From NCBI RefSeq assembly GCF_024298965.1, contig NZ_CP085193.1, positions 1,116,001 through 1,180,000 of the forward strand: a stretch of 64,000 bases of DNA, in the 5' to 3' direction. This document shows positions 1-7,120 of the stretch, piece by piece. Source of the DNA: Streptomyces rapamycinicus NRRL 5491. GTDB lineage: Bacteria > Actinomycetota > Actinomycetes > Streptomycetales > Streptomycetaceae. Below the pieces are notes generated by a model. That model was not told where the DNA came from and searched no databases. It saw nothing but the letters and a program-made list of their open reading frames with translations. How positions within the stretch are numbered: the first letter of the stretch is position 1; each line of letters opens with the position of its first letter. Position numbers and translations under genes: made by a program.

Positions 1-243
1 CGGCCTGCGGGTGGTCGGTGGGTCGGGTGGCTGGGAGCGCACCGGCGGCCGGTTGCGCGAGGTGGGGTCCTCGGCGATCTCGTAGAGGAACACCGTGAGT
101 TTGGGCGGTGGTGTCTGGACCGTCTCGGAGAGGTCGTTGAGTTCCGCGATCGGCGGTTCCACCTGGCTCAGCCCGCGCAGGGCCTGGGTCAGGCTGTCCA
201 CGATGACCGTGGAGACGTCGGCGATGACGCCGAAGTCGCCCAT
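1..243 (-). CDS. Pvc16-type DUF4255 protein, N-terminal part (contractile injection system), cut by window edge
   Basis: Reading leftward from ATG at 243 gives a protein beginning MGDFGVIADVSTVIVDSL, followed by PIAELNDLSETVQTPPPKL and TVFLYEIAEDP, then a proline/arginine-rich stretch. This order (short helix, proline-rich turn, LTVFLYEI-type strand, SRNRPPV) is the signature of the DUF4255/Pvc16 N-terminal domain, found in phage-tail-like extracellular contractile injection systems, where it is a small sheath/cap-associated structural protein. A strong ribosome site (GGGGGAG) lies just upstream of the start. Only about 81 residues are visible; the rest lies outside the window. The rest of the injection-system cluster is inferred to continue to the left. 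Confidence 0.8.
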   Translation of the reverse strand, partial: MGDFGVIADVSTVIVDSLTQALRGLSQVEPPIAELNDLSETVQTPPPKLTVFLYEIAEDPTSRNRPPVRSQPPDPPTTRRP

Positions 244-423
244 GCGAATGCTCCCCCTCTCCGCGCTCGGAAGCGTGCTCCGAGAGGATGCCGGGACCGG
301 CGTGGCCGGACCGCGATACGCACATCACACGAACGTCACCGGTCCGTTTTCGCGGTCGGCGATGACGAACCCGGACACACATCGACAACGCCGAGGTGAC
401 ACGGGCGAGCATATTGTCCTTTC

Positions 424-621
424 ATGGAAATCCCCTCAGAACGGACCGGCGTCCTGATCCTCCGGGTCTGGGTGGAAGGCGGCAGGCCGGATGGATTCCG
501 TGCGCGCATCGTGCCGACCGGGGGCGGGCATCAGCCGGCCCCCAGCGCGGTGAGCGCGGTCGACGACGTACTCACCGCCGTGCGCGCCTGGCTCGACCAG
601 TTGCTCGAGCCGGAAGGGTGA
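424..621 (+). CDS. Small conserved-looking protein beside the injection-system edge
   Basis: A 65-residue acidic/neutral protein starting MEIPSERTGVLILRVWVE and ending in a helix ending QLLEPEG. Codon third positions are mostly G/C, as expected for a real Streptomyces gene, and no better frame exists in this stretch. It has a beta-hairpin-like start and one amphipathic C-terminal helix, no signal peptide and no membrane segment. It sits in the gap between the leftward Pvc16-type gene and the rightward BTAD regulator, so it may belong to the injection-system locus. The ribosome site is weak. Function not recognised. Confidence 0.6.
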   Translation: MEIPSERTGVLILRVWVEGGRPDGFRARIVPTGGGHQPAPSAVSAVDDVLTAVRAWLDQLLEPEG

Positions 622-796
622 CGTCGCCGCGACGTTCCGGTGATGGCCGGCCAAATAGCGTCCTTTGGCGGGAAGGCCGGACACACGATCATGATCTGCT
701 CGTAACATGGCTTTAGGGCATCCCGACGGGACGCACGGGATGGGTCACTGGAGCCAATATCGCCCCGGGGGGCCGATGAGCGCAGAAGGCCACGTC

Positions 797-1633
797 ATGA
801 CGTTGAGACTGCTCAAGAGTTTCGCGTTGTCGGTCGATCAGAATCGCGTTCCCATATCCTCCAGCGCCCAGCGCCTCCTCGCCCTCCAGAACATGCCGCG
901 CAGCCGCACCTATGTGGCCGGAATGCTGTGGCCCGATGTCACGGCCTCCCGCGCCAACGCCAATCTCCGGTCGTCGTTATGGCGCGCCACGCGCACGGGG
1001 CATCAGGTCATCGACGCGTCCACGCAGGAACTGGCGATCTGCAAACACATCGACGTGGATATCCACGTGGCGGCGACGCGCGCGCACCAGCTGCTCGATA
1101 TGTCGCGCCCGTGCGATGACATCCTCACCGCGCGGACGCGGGAGGATCTCTCGGCCGATCTCTTACCGGAGTGGTCGGAGAACGAGTGGGTGCTGGTCGA
1201 GCAGGAGCAATACCATGAACTCCGGCTGTACGCCCTGGAGGCGATGACCGAACGGCTGACGGCGGCGGGCCGCCATGGCGAGGCCGTCGCCGCCGGACTC
1301 GCCGCCGTACGCGCGGAACCCCTGCGGGAGAGCGCTCATCGCGTACTCATGAACGCGCATCTCGCCGCCGGCAACAGGGGCGCGGCCCTGCGGCAGTACG
1401 AGCAATGCCGCCGGGTGCTGCTCGAGGAGCTGGGCCTGGAGCCCTCCCAGACGCTGAGGAACCTGGTGCCGGCGCACTCCGGGGGCGGGGACGCCGGCAT
1501 ACCGGCGCACCCCGGGGGCGGGAGCGCCGCTCCGGAGCCGCTCCCGACACGTCGGATCGTCTGCCATCCGGCGGGCGAGGTCCCGGCGCAGGGCACGGAC
1601 ACCTCGGCTCCGGCCGGCACCGTGCCCGCGTGA
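797..1633 (+). CDS. BTAD/SARP-type transcriptional activator
   Basis: About 278 residues. The N-terminal part has the OmpR-like winged-helix pattern of SARP proteins (VAGMLWPDVTASRANANL, then a WRATR helix), followed by the bacterial transcriptional activation domain, a helical TPR-like region with ALEAMTERLTAAGRHGEA and YEQCRRVLLEELGLEPSQ. The C-terminal tail is a Gly/Pro-rich low-complexity linker. I chose ATG 797 because AGAAGG precedes it at a good distance and the winged-helix domain begins there; ATG 776 with a G-rich upstream stretch is an alternative. Lying next to a Pvc16-type gene, it is a reasonable candidate regulator of the injection-system locus; that link is inference. Confidence 0.85.
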   Translation: MTLRLLKSFALSVDQNRVPISSSAQRLLALQNMPRSRTYVAGMLWPDVTASRANANLRSSLWRATRTGHQVIDASTQELAICKHIDVDIHVAATRAHQLLDMSRPCDDILTARTREDLSADLLPEWSENEWVLVEQEQYHELRLYALEAMTERLTAAGRHGEAVAAGLAAVRAEPLRESAHRVLMNAHLAAGNRGAALRQYEQCRRVLLEELGLEPSQTLRNLVPAHSGGGDAGIPAHPGGGSAAPEPLPTRRIVCHPAGEVPAQGTDTSAPAGTVPA

Positions 1634-1665
1634 CCCATGACTCTTGCCGGAGGTCCCACAGAGCG

Positions 1666-3549
1666 CTAGACAGCGGGGACGACCGGCGAGAGATGGGCGT
1701 CGCGCCGCACCAGTGCGGCGTAGCGCCCGTCCTTGGCCAGCAGCTCCTCGTGGGTGCCCCGCTCGGCGATCCGGCCGCCGTCGAGGACGACGATCTGGTC
1801 GGCGTCGCGCACCGTGGAGAGCCGGTGGGCGATGGTGATCGTGGTGCGGCCGGCCGAGAGGGCGTCGATGGCCTCCTGGACGGCCTGCTCGGTGCGGGTG
1901 TCCAGGGCGCTGGTGGCCTCGTCGAGGATGAGGACGGGCGGGTCGCGCAGAATCGTGCGGGCTATGGCCAGACGCTGCTTCTCCCCACCGGAGAAGCGGT
2001 AGCCACGCTCTCCCACGAGGGTGTCATAGCCGTCCGGGAGGGAGGCGATGTGGTCGTGGATCTGGGCGGCCTCGGCGGCGGCCACGATCTCCTCGTCGGT
2101 CGCGTCGGGCTTCGCGAAGCGCAGATTCTCGGCGACGGAGGCGTGGAAGAGGTAGGTCTCCTGGGAGACGACGCCGACGGCCCGGGCGAGGGAGTCGAAG
2201 TCGAGGTCGCGCACGTCCACACCGTCGATCAGCAGCCGGCCGCCGGTCACGTCGTAGAGCCGGGGCACCAGATAGCTGAGGGTCGTCTTGCCGGAGCCGG
2301 TCGGTCCGACGACCGCCAGGCTGCCGCCCGCGGGGACGGTGAGATCGATGCCACGCAGGGTGCCCTTCGACGCGCCCTTCGCACGGGCCCTCGCGGGGGC
2401 CTTCGCGGCGCCCTTCGCGGGGCCCTTCGCGGGGTCGGGAGCCGCGCTGTCGTAGTCGAAGTCGACGCCGTCGAAGCGGACTTCGCCGCGCACCTTCTCC
2501 AGCCGCACCGGGTCGGCGGGCTCGGTGATGTCGATCGGCAGATCGAGGTATTCGAAGATGCGGGCGAAGAGGGCGAGGGAGGTCTGCACCTGCACACCGG
2601 TGGAGAGCAGGCTCACCGTGGGCCGCAGCAGCCCCTGCTGGAGCGAGACGAAGGCGACGAGCGTGCCGATGGAGACGGCGGGGCCACCGGCCTGGAGGGC
2701 GATGCCCGCGGCCCAGTAGATGAGCGCGGGCATGGCGGCCATGACGATGCCGATGGTGGACATCCGCCAGCGGCCGGCCATGTTGGAGCGGACTTCCAGG
2801 CCCACCAGGCGCTCGGACTCCTGGGCGAACTGCTGGGTGAGCGACTCGGACCGGCCCATGCTGCGGCCGAGCAGGATGCCGCTCACCGACAGGGACTCGG
2901 TGACCATCGCGGACATGGCCGCCATCTGCTTCTGGCGCTGCGAGGTGATCTTCTTGCGCTCGGCGCCGACGCGACGGCTGATCCAGACGAAGACGGGCAG
3001 CAGGAGCAGGGAGACCACGGTCAGCCGCCAGTCGAGCGCGAGCATCGCGACGACGCTGGCGACCACGCTGGTGAGGTTGGAGACCAGGGAGGTCGCGGTC
3101 GAGGTGACGGTGGCCTGCATACCGCCGATGTCATTGGCGATACGGGACTGCACCTCGCCGGTGCGGGTGCGGGTGAAGAAGGCGAGCGGCATGCGCTGCA
3201 GCCGGTCGTAGACCGCGGTGCGCAGATCGTGCATGACGCGCTGGCCGACGGTGGTGGAGATCAGGGTCTGCAGAACGCCGAAGACGCTGTTGACGACGGC
3301 CGCGGCGATCATGCCGAGGGCGAGCAGGGTCAGCAGTCCGGTGCGGCCGTCGGGGATGGCGGTGTCGAGGATCTCGCGGAGGAGGAACGGCGAGGCGACC
3401 GAGACCAGTGCGGAGGCGGCGACCAGCAGACCGACCACGGCGAGGCGGCCTCGGTAGGGACGGAAGAGCCGGAGGATGCGGCGCACCTGGGCGGGCTGCT
3501 CGGGCTCCTGGGTGGACGGTGTCCATGACGGAGATGTGTCGGGGCGCAT
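1666..3549 (-). CDS. ABC exporter, fused membrane and ATP-binding domains
   Basis: 627 residues, a half-size type IV (MsbA/LmrA-like) exporter. Residues about 30-330 form the six-helix membrane domain; the ATP-binding domain follows with Walker A GPTGSGKTT near residue 416, signature SGGEKQRLAIA near 523, Walker B ILDEATSALD near 540 and the switch His in TIAHRLST. It should work as a homodimer exporting a drug-like or lipid substrate. Start ATG 3549 is chosen for its AGAAGGAG site. Odd feature: residues about 366-396 are a Lys/Gly/Ala/Pro-rich insertion between the first strand of the nucleotide-binding domain and the LRGIDL strand. It is divergent from a MarR gene with a shared operator, so repression by that MarR and release by substrate is likely. 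Confidence 0.92.
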   Translation of the reverse strand: MRPDTSPSWTPSTQEPEQPAQVRRILRLFRPYRGRLAVVGLLVAASALVSVASPFLLREILDTAIPDGRTGLLTLLALGMIAAAVVNSVFGVLQTLISTTVGQRVMHDLRTAVYDRLQRMPLAFFTRTRTGEVQSRIANDIGGMQATVTSTATSLVSNLTSVVASVVAMLALDWRLTVVSLLLLPVFVWISRRVGAERKKITSQRQKQMAAMSAMVTESLSVSGILLGRSMGRSESLTQQFAQESERLVGLEVRSNMAGRWRMSTIGIVMAAMPALIYWAAGIALQAGGPAVSIGTLVAFVSLQQGLLRPTVSLLSTGVQVQTSLALFARIFEYLDLPIDITEPADPVRLEKVRGEVRFDGVDFDYDSAAPDPAKGPAKGAAKAPARARAKGASKGTLRGIDLTVPAGGSLAVVGPTGSGKTTLSYLVPRLYDVTGGRLLIDGVDVRDLDFDSLARAVGVVSQETYLFHASVAENLRFAKPDATDEEIVAAAEAAQIHDHIASLPDGYDTLVGERGYRFSGGEKQRLAIARTILRDPPVLILDEATSALDTRTEQAVQEAIDALSAGRTTITIAHRLSTVRDADQIVVLDGGRIAERGTHEELLAKDGRYAALVRRDAHLSPVVPAV

Positions 3550-3625
3550 GGGCTCCTTCTGGAGACAGGGAAGCCGACGCGGATGATGACGGCATGGTCG
3601 AGCCGTGACCGCGTCGGCGCGGATT

Positions 3626-3663
3626 TTGAGAGCATAGCTCATTGTTACCTATACTCACAATGA
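3626..3663. promoter_or_regulatory. Divergent promoters with a perfect MarR-type operator
   Basis: TCATTGT (3639-3645) and ACAATGA (3657-3663) form a perfect 7-bp inverted repeat with an 11-bp spacer. Rightward, TTGAGA (3626-3631) and TATACT (3650-3655) make a near-consensus -35/-10 pair with an 18-bp spacer. Leftward, TTGTGA (3660-3655) and TATGCT (3636-3631) do the same. The palindrome therefore overlaps both promoters, as expected of an autoregulated MarR/exporter pair. Confidence 0.75.
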
Positions 3664-3687
3664 ACCCGGTCCTGATAAACTGCGATC

Positions 3688-4128
3688 ATGCCCACGCCCG
3701 AGACATCCCGCCTCGTCGCGGAGCAGCTGCTGCGCCTGACTCGCAGACTGCACCGCGCCCAGAAGCGCTATATGGAGCCGCTGGGCATCACCCCCGCCCA
3801 GTCCCGCCTGCTGCGCACCGTCGCCCATGACGACCAGCCGCCACGGATGGCGGACCTGGCCCAGCGCCTGGAGGTGGTCCCGCGCGCCGTGACGACGCTG
3901 GTGGACGCCCTGGAGGCGCATGGCTCGGTGCGCCGCATACCGGATCCGACCAACCGCCGGGTGGTGCGCGTCGAGCTCACCGACACCGGGCGCTCGACGC
4001 TGCGCGCGCTGCGCGAGGCGCGCCGGGCCGCCGCGGAGGACATCCTCGCGCCGCTCAGCGATCAGCAGCGCGAGACGCTGGGCGAGCTGCTGGACACCCT
4101 GTCCGGCGCCCCGGACCACCGCTGCTGA
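3688..4128 (+). CDS. MarR-family transcriptional regulator
   Basis: 146 residues with the MarR winged-helix layout: N-terminal dimer helix (TSRLVAEQLLRLTRRLHRAQ), a helix-turn-helix (MADLAQRLEVVPRAVTTLVDAL), the wing (GSVRRIPDPTNRRVVRVELT) with the typical DPTNRR arginines, and a C-terminal dimerisation helix. No Cys that would suggest thiol sensing. There is no clear Shine-Dalgarno before ATG 3688; with the predicted start of transcription near 3662 the leader is only about 25 nt. It is divergent from the ABC exporter and both promoters overlap one palindrome, so it most likely represses the exporter and itself. The ligand is unknown. Confidence 0.93.
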   Translation: MPTPETSRLVAEQLLRLTRRLHRAQKRYMEPLGITPAQSRLLRTVAHDDQPPRMADLAQRLEVVPRAVTTLVDALEAHGSVRRIPDPTNRRVVRVELTDTGRSTLRALREARRAAAEDILAPLSDQQRETLGELLDTLSGAPDHRC

Positions 4129-4215
4129 GATCCGGGTGACCGCACCGCTGAGATCCGTGTGACCGGGCCGCCCGGATCCGTGTGACCGCACCGCCGGGAG
4201 CCGGGCGACCGCCGG
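4124..4215. repeat. Four 23-bp tandem repeats covering the MarR stop codon
   Basis: Four units of exactly 23 bp (4124-4146, 4147-4169, 4170-4192, 4193-4215). The core GATCCGTGTGACCG is at the same phase in units 1-3 and decays in unit 4. The first unit contains the last codons and stop of the MarR gene. The array fills the space up to the convergent transpeptidase-like gene. Confidence 0.85.
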
Positions 4216-4234
4216 GAGATCCCTGGCGGCGTGC

Positions 4235-4975
4235 TCAGGCGGCCAGGTGTGCCTTGTCCCCCATGACCACCACCGGGTGCAGCTTGGGGTCGAGGTTCTT
4301 CAGCAGATACTCCATACCGGACTTGGAGAGGCTGACACAGGCCGAGGTGCCGCTGCCATGGTCCATGTGCAGCCAGATGCTGCCGCCCTTGCTCTGTCCT
4401 TCGGGCCGGGTCTGGTCCAGCGGTGAGGTGCCCTTGACGCGGTTGTAATCAATGGCGATGACGTAGTTGAAGTCCGTCCAGTGGGACTTGGGCCAGTAGT
4501 GGGGCGCCGCGAAGGAACCGGACGACGTGTACGGCAGCCGGGCGCCGGGGTCGGGCAGCACACCGCCCGCGTCGCTGAGCGTGTAGACCCCGACCGGGCT
4601 GCGCTTGTCGCCCTCGTGATGGCTCGTCGTCCAGCCGCGCTTGCCGTTGTGCGCGGTCCAACTGCGGGTCCGCTCCCATGCCTTGCCCTGCTTGGTGTAG
4701 AGGACCACGGTCGCGTCGCCGGAGTTCACCCCTTTGCCGTAGACCGCAACGACCTGACGGGACTGGTCCGGGATCCGGGACTGGAGCTTGTCCCCCACCT
4801 CCGGGATACGTGTGGGATCCGGCGTGGGCGCCCCACTGCGCAGCGCCTGTTTGCCCTGGTCCGCGCCCTTGTCACCACCGCTGTCACCACCACCGTCGCC
4901 ACAGGCCGTGAGGAGGACGAGGGCCGCGGCGGCCGCGGCCGCCGCACGGAAGGACATCGTGCCGGAAATTCGCAT
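4235..4975 (-). CDS. L,D-transpeptidase-like (YkuD superfamily) lipoprotein
   Basis: 246 residues. A signal peptide with poly-alanine core ends in the lipobox LLTAC (Cys25), so the protein is probably lipid-anchored outside the cell. After a Gly/Asp-rich linker and a PRIPEVGDKL-like region comes a catalytic-type domain with HYWPKSHW, IWLHMDHG and SACVSLS (Cys213). In classical L,D-transpeptidases the motif is SHGCIRL or similar; here the Gly is Ala and the Arg is Ser, while His and Cys remain. It may cross-link peptidoglycan or be a divergent member with another role. I start at ATG 4975 (MRISGT); MSFRAA six codons later is possible. Convergent with the MarR gene. Confidence 0.8.
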   Translation of the reverse strand: MRISGTMSFRAAAAAAAALVLLTACGDGGGDSGGDKGADQGKQALRSGAPTPDPTRIPEVGDKLQSRIPDQSRQVVAVYGKGVNSGDATVVLYTKQGKAWERTRSWTAHNGKRGWTTSHHEGDKRSPVGVYTLSDAGGVLPDPGARLPYTSSGSFAAPHYWPKSHWTDFNYVIAIDYNRVKGTSPLDQTRPEGQSKGGSIWLHMDHGSGTSACVSLSKSGMEYLLKNLDPKLHPVVVMGDKAHLAA

Positions 4976-5134
4976 GTCCCCATGGTCCCACCCGCATAGG
5001 ACAGTGCGGCATGCGGGATTGGCGTGTTCCGGCCGGTGCCGGGAAAACCAGTTGAATTCCGCACCGCGAGAACGCCAGCCTTGCACGTCTCCTGCCCTCC
5101 CCTCCCTCCGCCGCCTGCCCGACCCTGGGACGTC

Positions 5135-7120
5135 ATGCACATTCGCGATCTTCCGTACCCCGATCCCGGCCGACCCGACGTGCGGTCAGGACCGAGGTTC
5201 CTCTACTGGCTGGGCAGGAATCAGCTGGGCGGGCAGGTCAAGGCGGCCCTCTGGGGTCTGGTGCACATGGCCGCGCTGGTGTTCTTTCCGCTCGCCATCG
5301 GCTTTGGTGTGCAGGCGGTGGTGGACCGCTCCGGCTCCCGGCTGGCGATGGCCGGGGCGCTGATGGTGGGGCTCACCGCGCTCACCGCGCTGGGTGACGC
5401 CATGCTGCACCGCGCGGCGGTCACCAACTGGATCACGGCGGCGGCACGCGTGCAGCAGCTACTGGCCCGCAAGGCGGTGGAGCTGGGGTCCGCGCTCACC
5501 CGGAAGGTGGCGGCCGGTGAGGTCGTCGCCGTCTCCACGGGTGATGTCGAGAAGATCGGCTGGTTTGTGGAGGCCCTGTCCCGCTTCACGGCGGCCGCGA
5601 TCACCACCGTCGCGCTCTGTGTGGCACTGGTGCTCTACCAGCCGGCGCTGGGAGTGGTGGTGGCGGTTGGTGTGCCCGCGCTGGCACTGGCCGTGCTGCC
5701 GCTGCTGCCGCGCGCGGCGCGCCGGGCCGACGACCAGCGGGAGAAGGCGGGCCGGGCCACCGAGCTGGCCTCGGACACCGTGGCCGGGCTGCGGGTGCTG
5801 CGGGGCATCGGCGGCGAGGAGCTGTTCCTGGGCCGCTACCGGAACGCCTCTCAGGAGGTGCGGGTCGCGGCGGTGCGCAGCGCGCGGATGTGGGCGCTGA
5901 TCGCGGCAGTGCAGGTGGCGCTGCCGGGGCTGCTGTTGATCGGTGTGGTCTGGTACGGGGCGTCGCTGGCCCGCGAGGGGCGAATCGAGGTGGGCGAGCT
6001 GGTCACCGTCTACAGCGCGGTCACCTTTCTGCTCTTCCCGCTCCGGCACTTCGAGGAGATCGCCATGGCGTACTCCTTCTCCCGGCCCTCCGCGCGGCGC
6101 GCGGCCCGGGTGCTGGCGCTGCGGCGCTCCCCCGCGGACGGCGAGGGCGCGGCCACCGCGGACACCGCGGGCACCGCGGCCGCCACCGCATCCGTGGACG
6201 GGGGCGAGCGCGCGGAAGCGCAGGAGGCCACCGGATCGCTCGGCGGGGATCTGTACGACCCGGTGAGCGGGATGCGGGCGCCGAGCGGGGTGCTGACCGC
6301 GGTGGTGTGCGGCGACCCGGACACGGCCGGTCGGCTGGCGGACCGGCTCGGCGGACATCCCCTGCGCGGCGGCCCGGGCGACGGGGACCGCGACGGAGCG
6401 CCGTCGGCGCTGCTCGGCGGCGTCGCCCTGGACGAGGTGGCGCTGGCCTCGGCGCGCACGGCGGTGCTGGTGCAGGACAAGGACCCGGTGCTGCTGTCGG
6501 GAACGCTCGCCGAGCTGCTGGATGTGCCGAGGTCCGGGGAGGTCTCGGCGGAGGAGGCGCTCGAGGCGGCCCAGTGCGGCGATGTGCTGGAGGCCCTGGC
6601 GCAGGCGTCGGCGGCCGACGAGGGCGACCCCGACCCCATGCGCACCCGGATCACCGAGCGCGGTCGCTCGCTGTCGGGTGGCCAGCGGCAGCGGCTGGCC
6701 CTGGCCCGCTCGCTGGTGACCGATCCGGAGGTGCTGGTGCTGGACGAGCCGACCTCCGCGGTGGACTCGCACACCGAGGCGCGGATCGCCGACGGGGTGC
6801 GGCGGCTGCGGACGGGCCGGACCACCGTCGTGTTCACCTCCAGCCCGCTGGTGCTGGACCGGGCCGACCGGGTGGTGTTCGTGGCCGACGGCGAGGCGGC
6901 GGGGGTGGGCACCCACCGCGAGCTGCTGGGTGCCGATCCCGCGTATCGCGCGGTCGTCACCCGCGAGACGGACGGCGAGACCGCCGTGCGGGGGGCCGGT
7001 CGGCCCACCGGGCCGACCGGGCACGGTCTGGAGGACATCACGCGGAAGGACATCGCGCGAGAGGACATCGCGCGGGAAGACATCGGGCGGATCGAGGAAC
7101 AGATCGAGGAGTCGGCATGA
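5135..7120 (+). CDS. ABC exporter subunit with degenerate Walker A (heterodimer partner 1)
   Basis: 661 residues: N-terminal six-helix exporter membrane domain (about 30-330), then an ATP-binding domain. The Walker A position reads CGDPDTAGRLADRLGG and has no GK[ST], so ATP phosphates cannot be held in the usual way. The signature LSGGQRQRLALARSL near residue 512 and Walker B VLVLDEPTSAVD near 533-544 are intact; the switch position is SS in VVFTSSPLVLD rather than AH. The C-terminal tail carries four pentapeptide repeats (residues 633-652). Its stop overlaps the start of the next gene (ATGA), so the two are translated together and must form a heterodimer. Start ATG 5135 fits the family N terminus MHIRDLPYPDP. 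Confidence 0.9.
   Translation: MHIRDLPYPDPGRPDVRSGPRFLYWLGRNQLGGQVKAALWGLVHMAALVFFPLAIGFGVQAVVDRSGSRLAMAGALMVGLTALTALGDAMLHRAAVTNWITAAARVQQLLARKAVELGSALTRKVAAGEVVAVSTGDVEKIGWFVEALSRFTAAAITTVALCVALVLYQPALGVVVAVGVPALALAVLPLLPRAARRADDQREKAGRATELASDTVAGLRVLRGIGGEELFLGRYRNASQEVRVAAVRSARMWALIAAVQVALPGLLLIGVVWYGASLAREGRIEVGELVTVYSAVTFLLFPLRHFEEIAMAYSFSRPSARRAARVLALRRSPADGEGAATADTAGTAAATASVDGGERAEAQEATGSLGGDLYDPVSGMRAPSGVLTAVVCGDPDTAGRLADRLGGHPLRGGPGDGDRDGAPSALLGGVALDEVALASARTAVLVQDKDPVLLSGTLAELLDVPRSGEVSAEEALEAAQCGDVLEALAQASAADEGDPDPMRTRITERGRSLSGGQRQRLALARSLVTDPEVLVLDEPTSAVDSHTEARIADGVRRLRTGRTTVVFTSSPLVLDRADRVVFVADGEAAGVGTHRELLGADPAYRAVVTRETDGETAVRGAGRPTGPTGHGLEDITRKDIAREDIAREDIGRIEEQIEESA
7031..7090 (+). 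repeat. Four in-frame 15-bp repeats encoding charged pentapeptides
   Basis: Four consecutive 15-bp units give EDITR-KDIAR-EDIAR-EDIGR near the C terminus of the first exporter subunit. The repeat is in frame, so it adds a highly charged, probably helical tail just before the overlap with the second subunit gene. Confidence 0.85.

Noticed and set aside
1405..3528. A 707-codon plus-strand frame opposite the ABC exporter
   Set aside because: Composition is Gly/Asp/Glu-rich antisense of the exporter codons; it has no ribosome site or family motif, while the minus strand encodes a textbook ABC protein.
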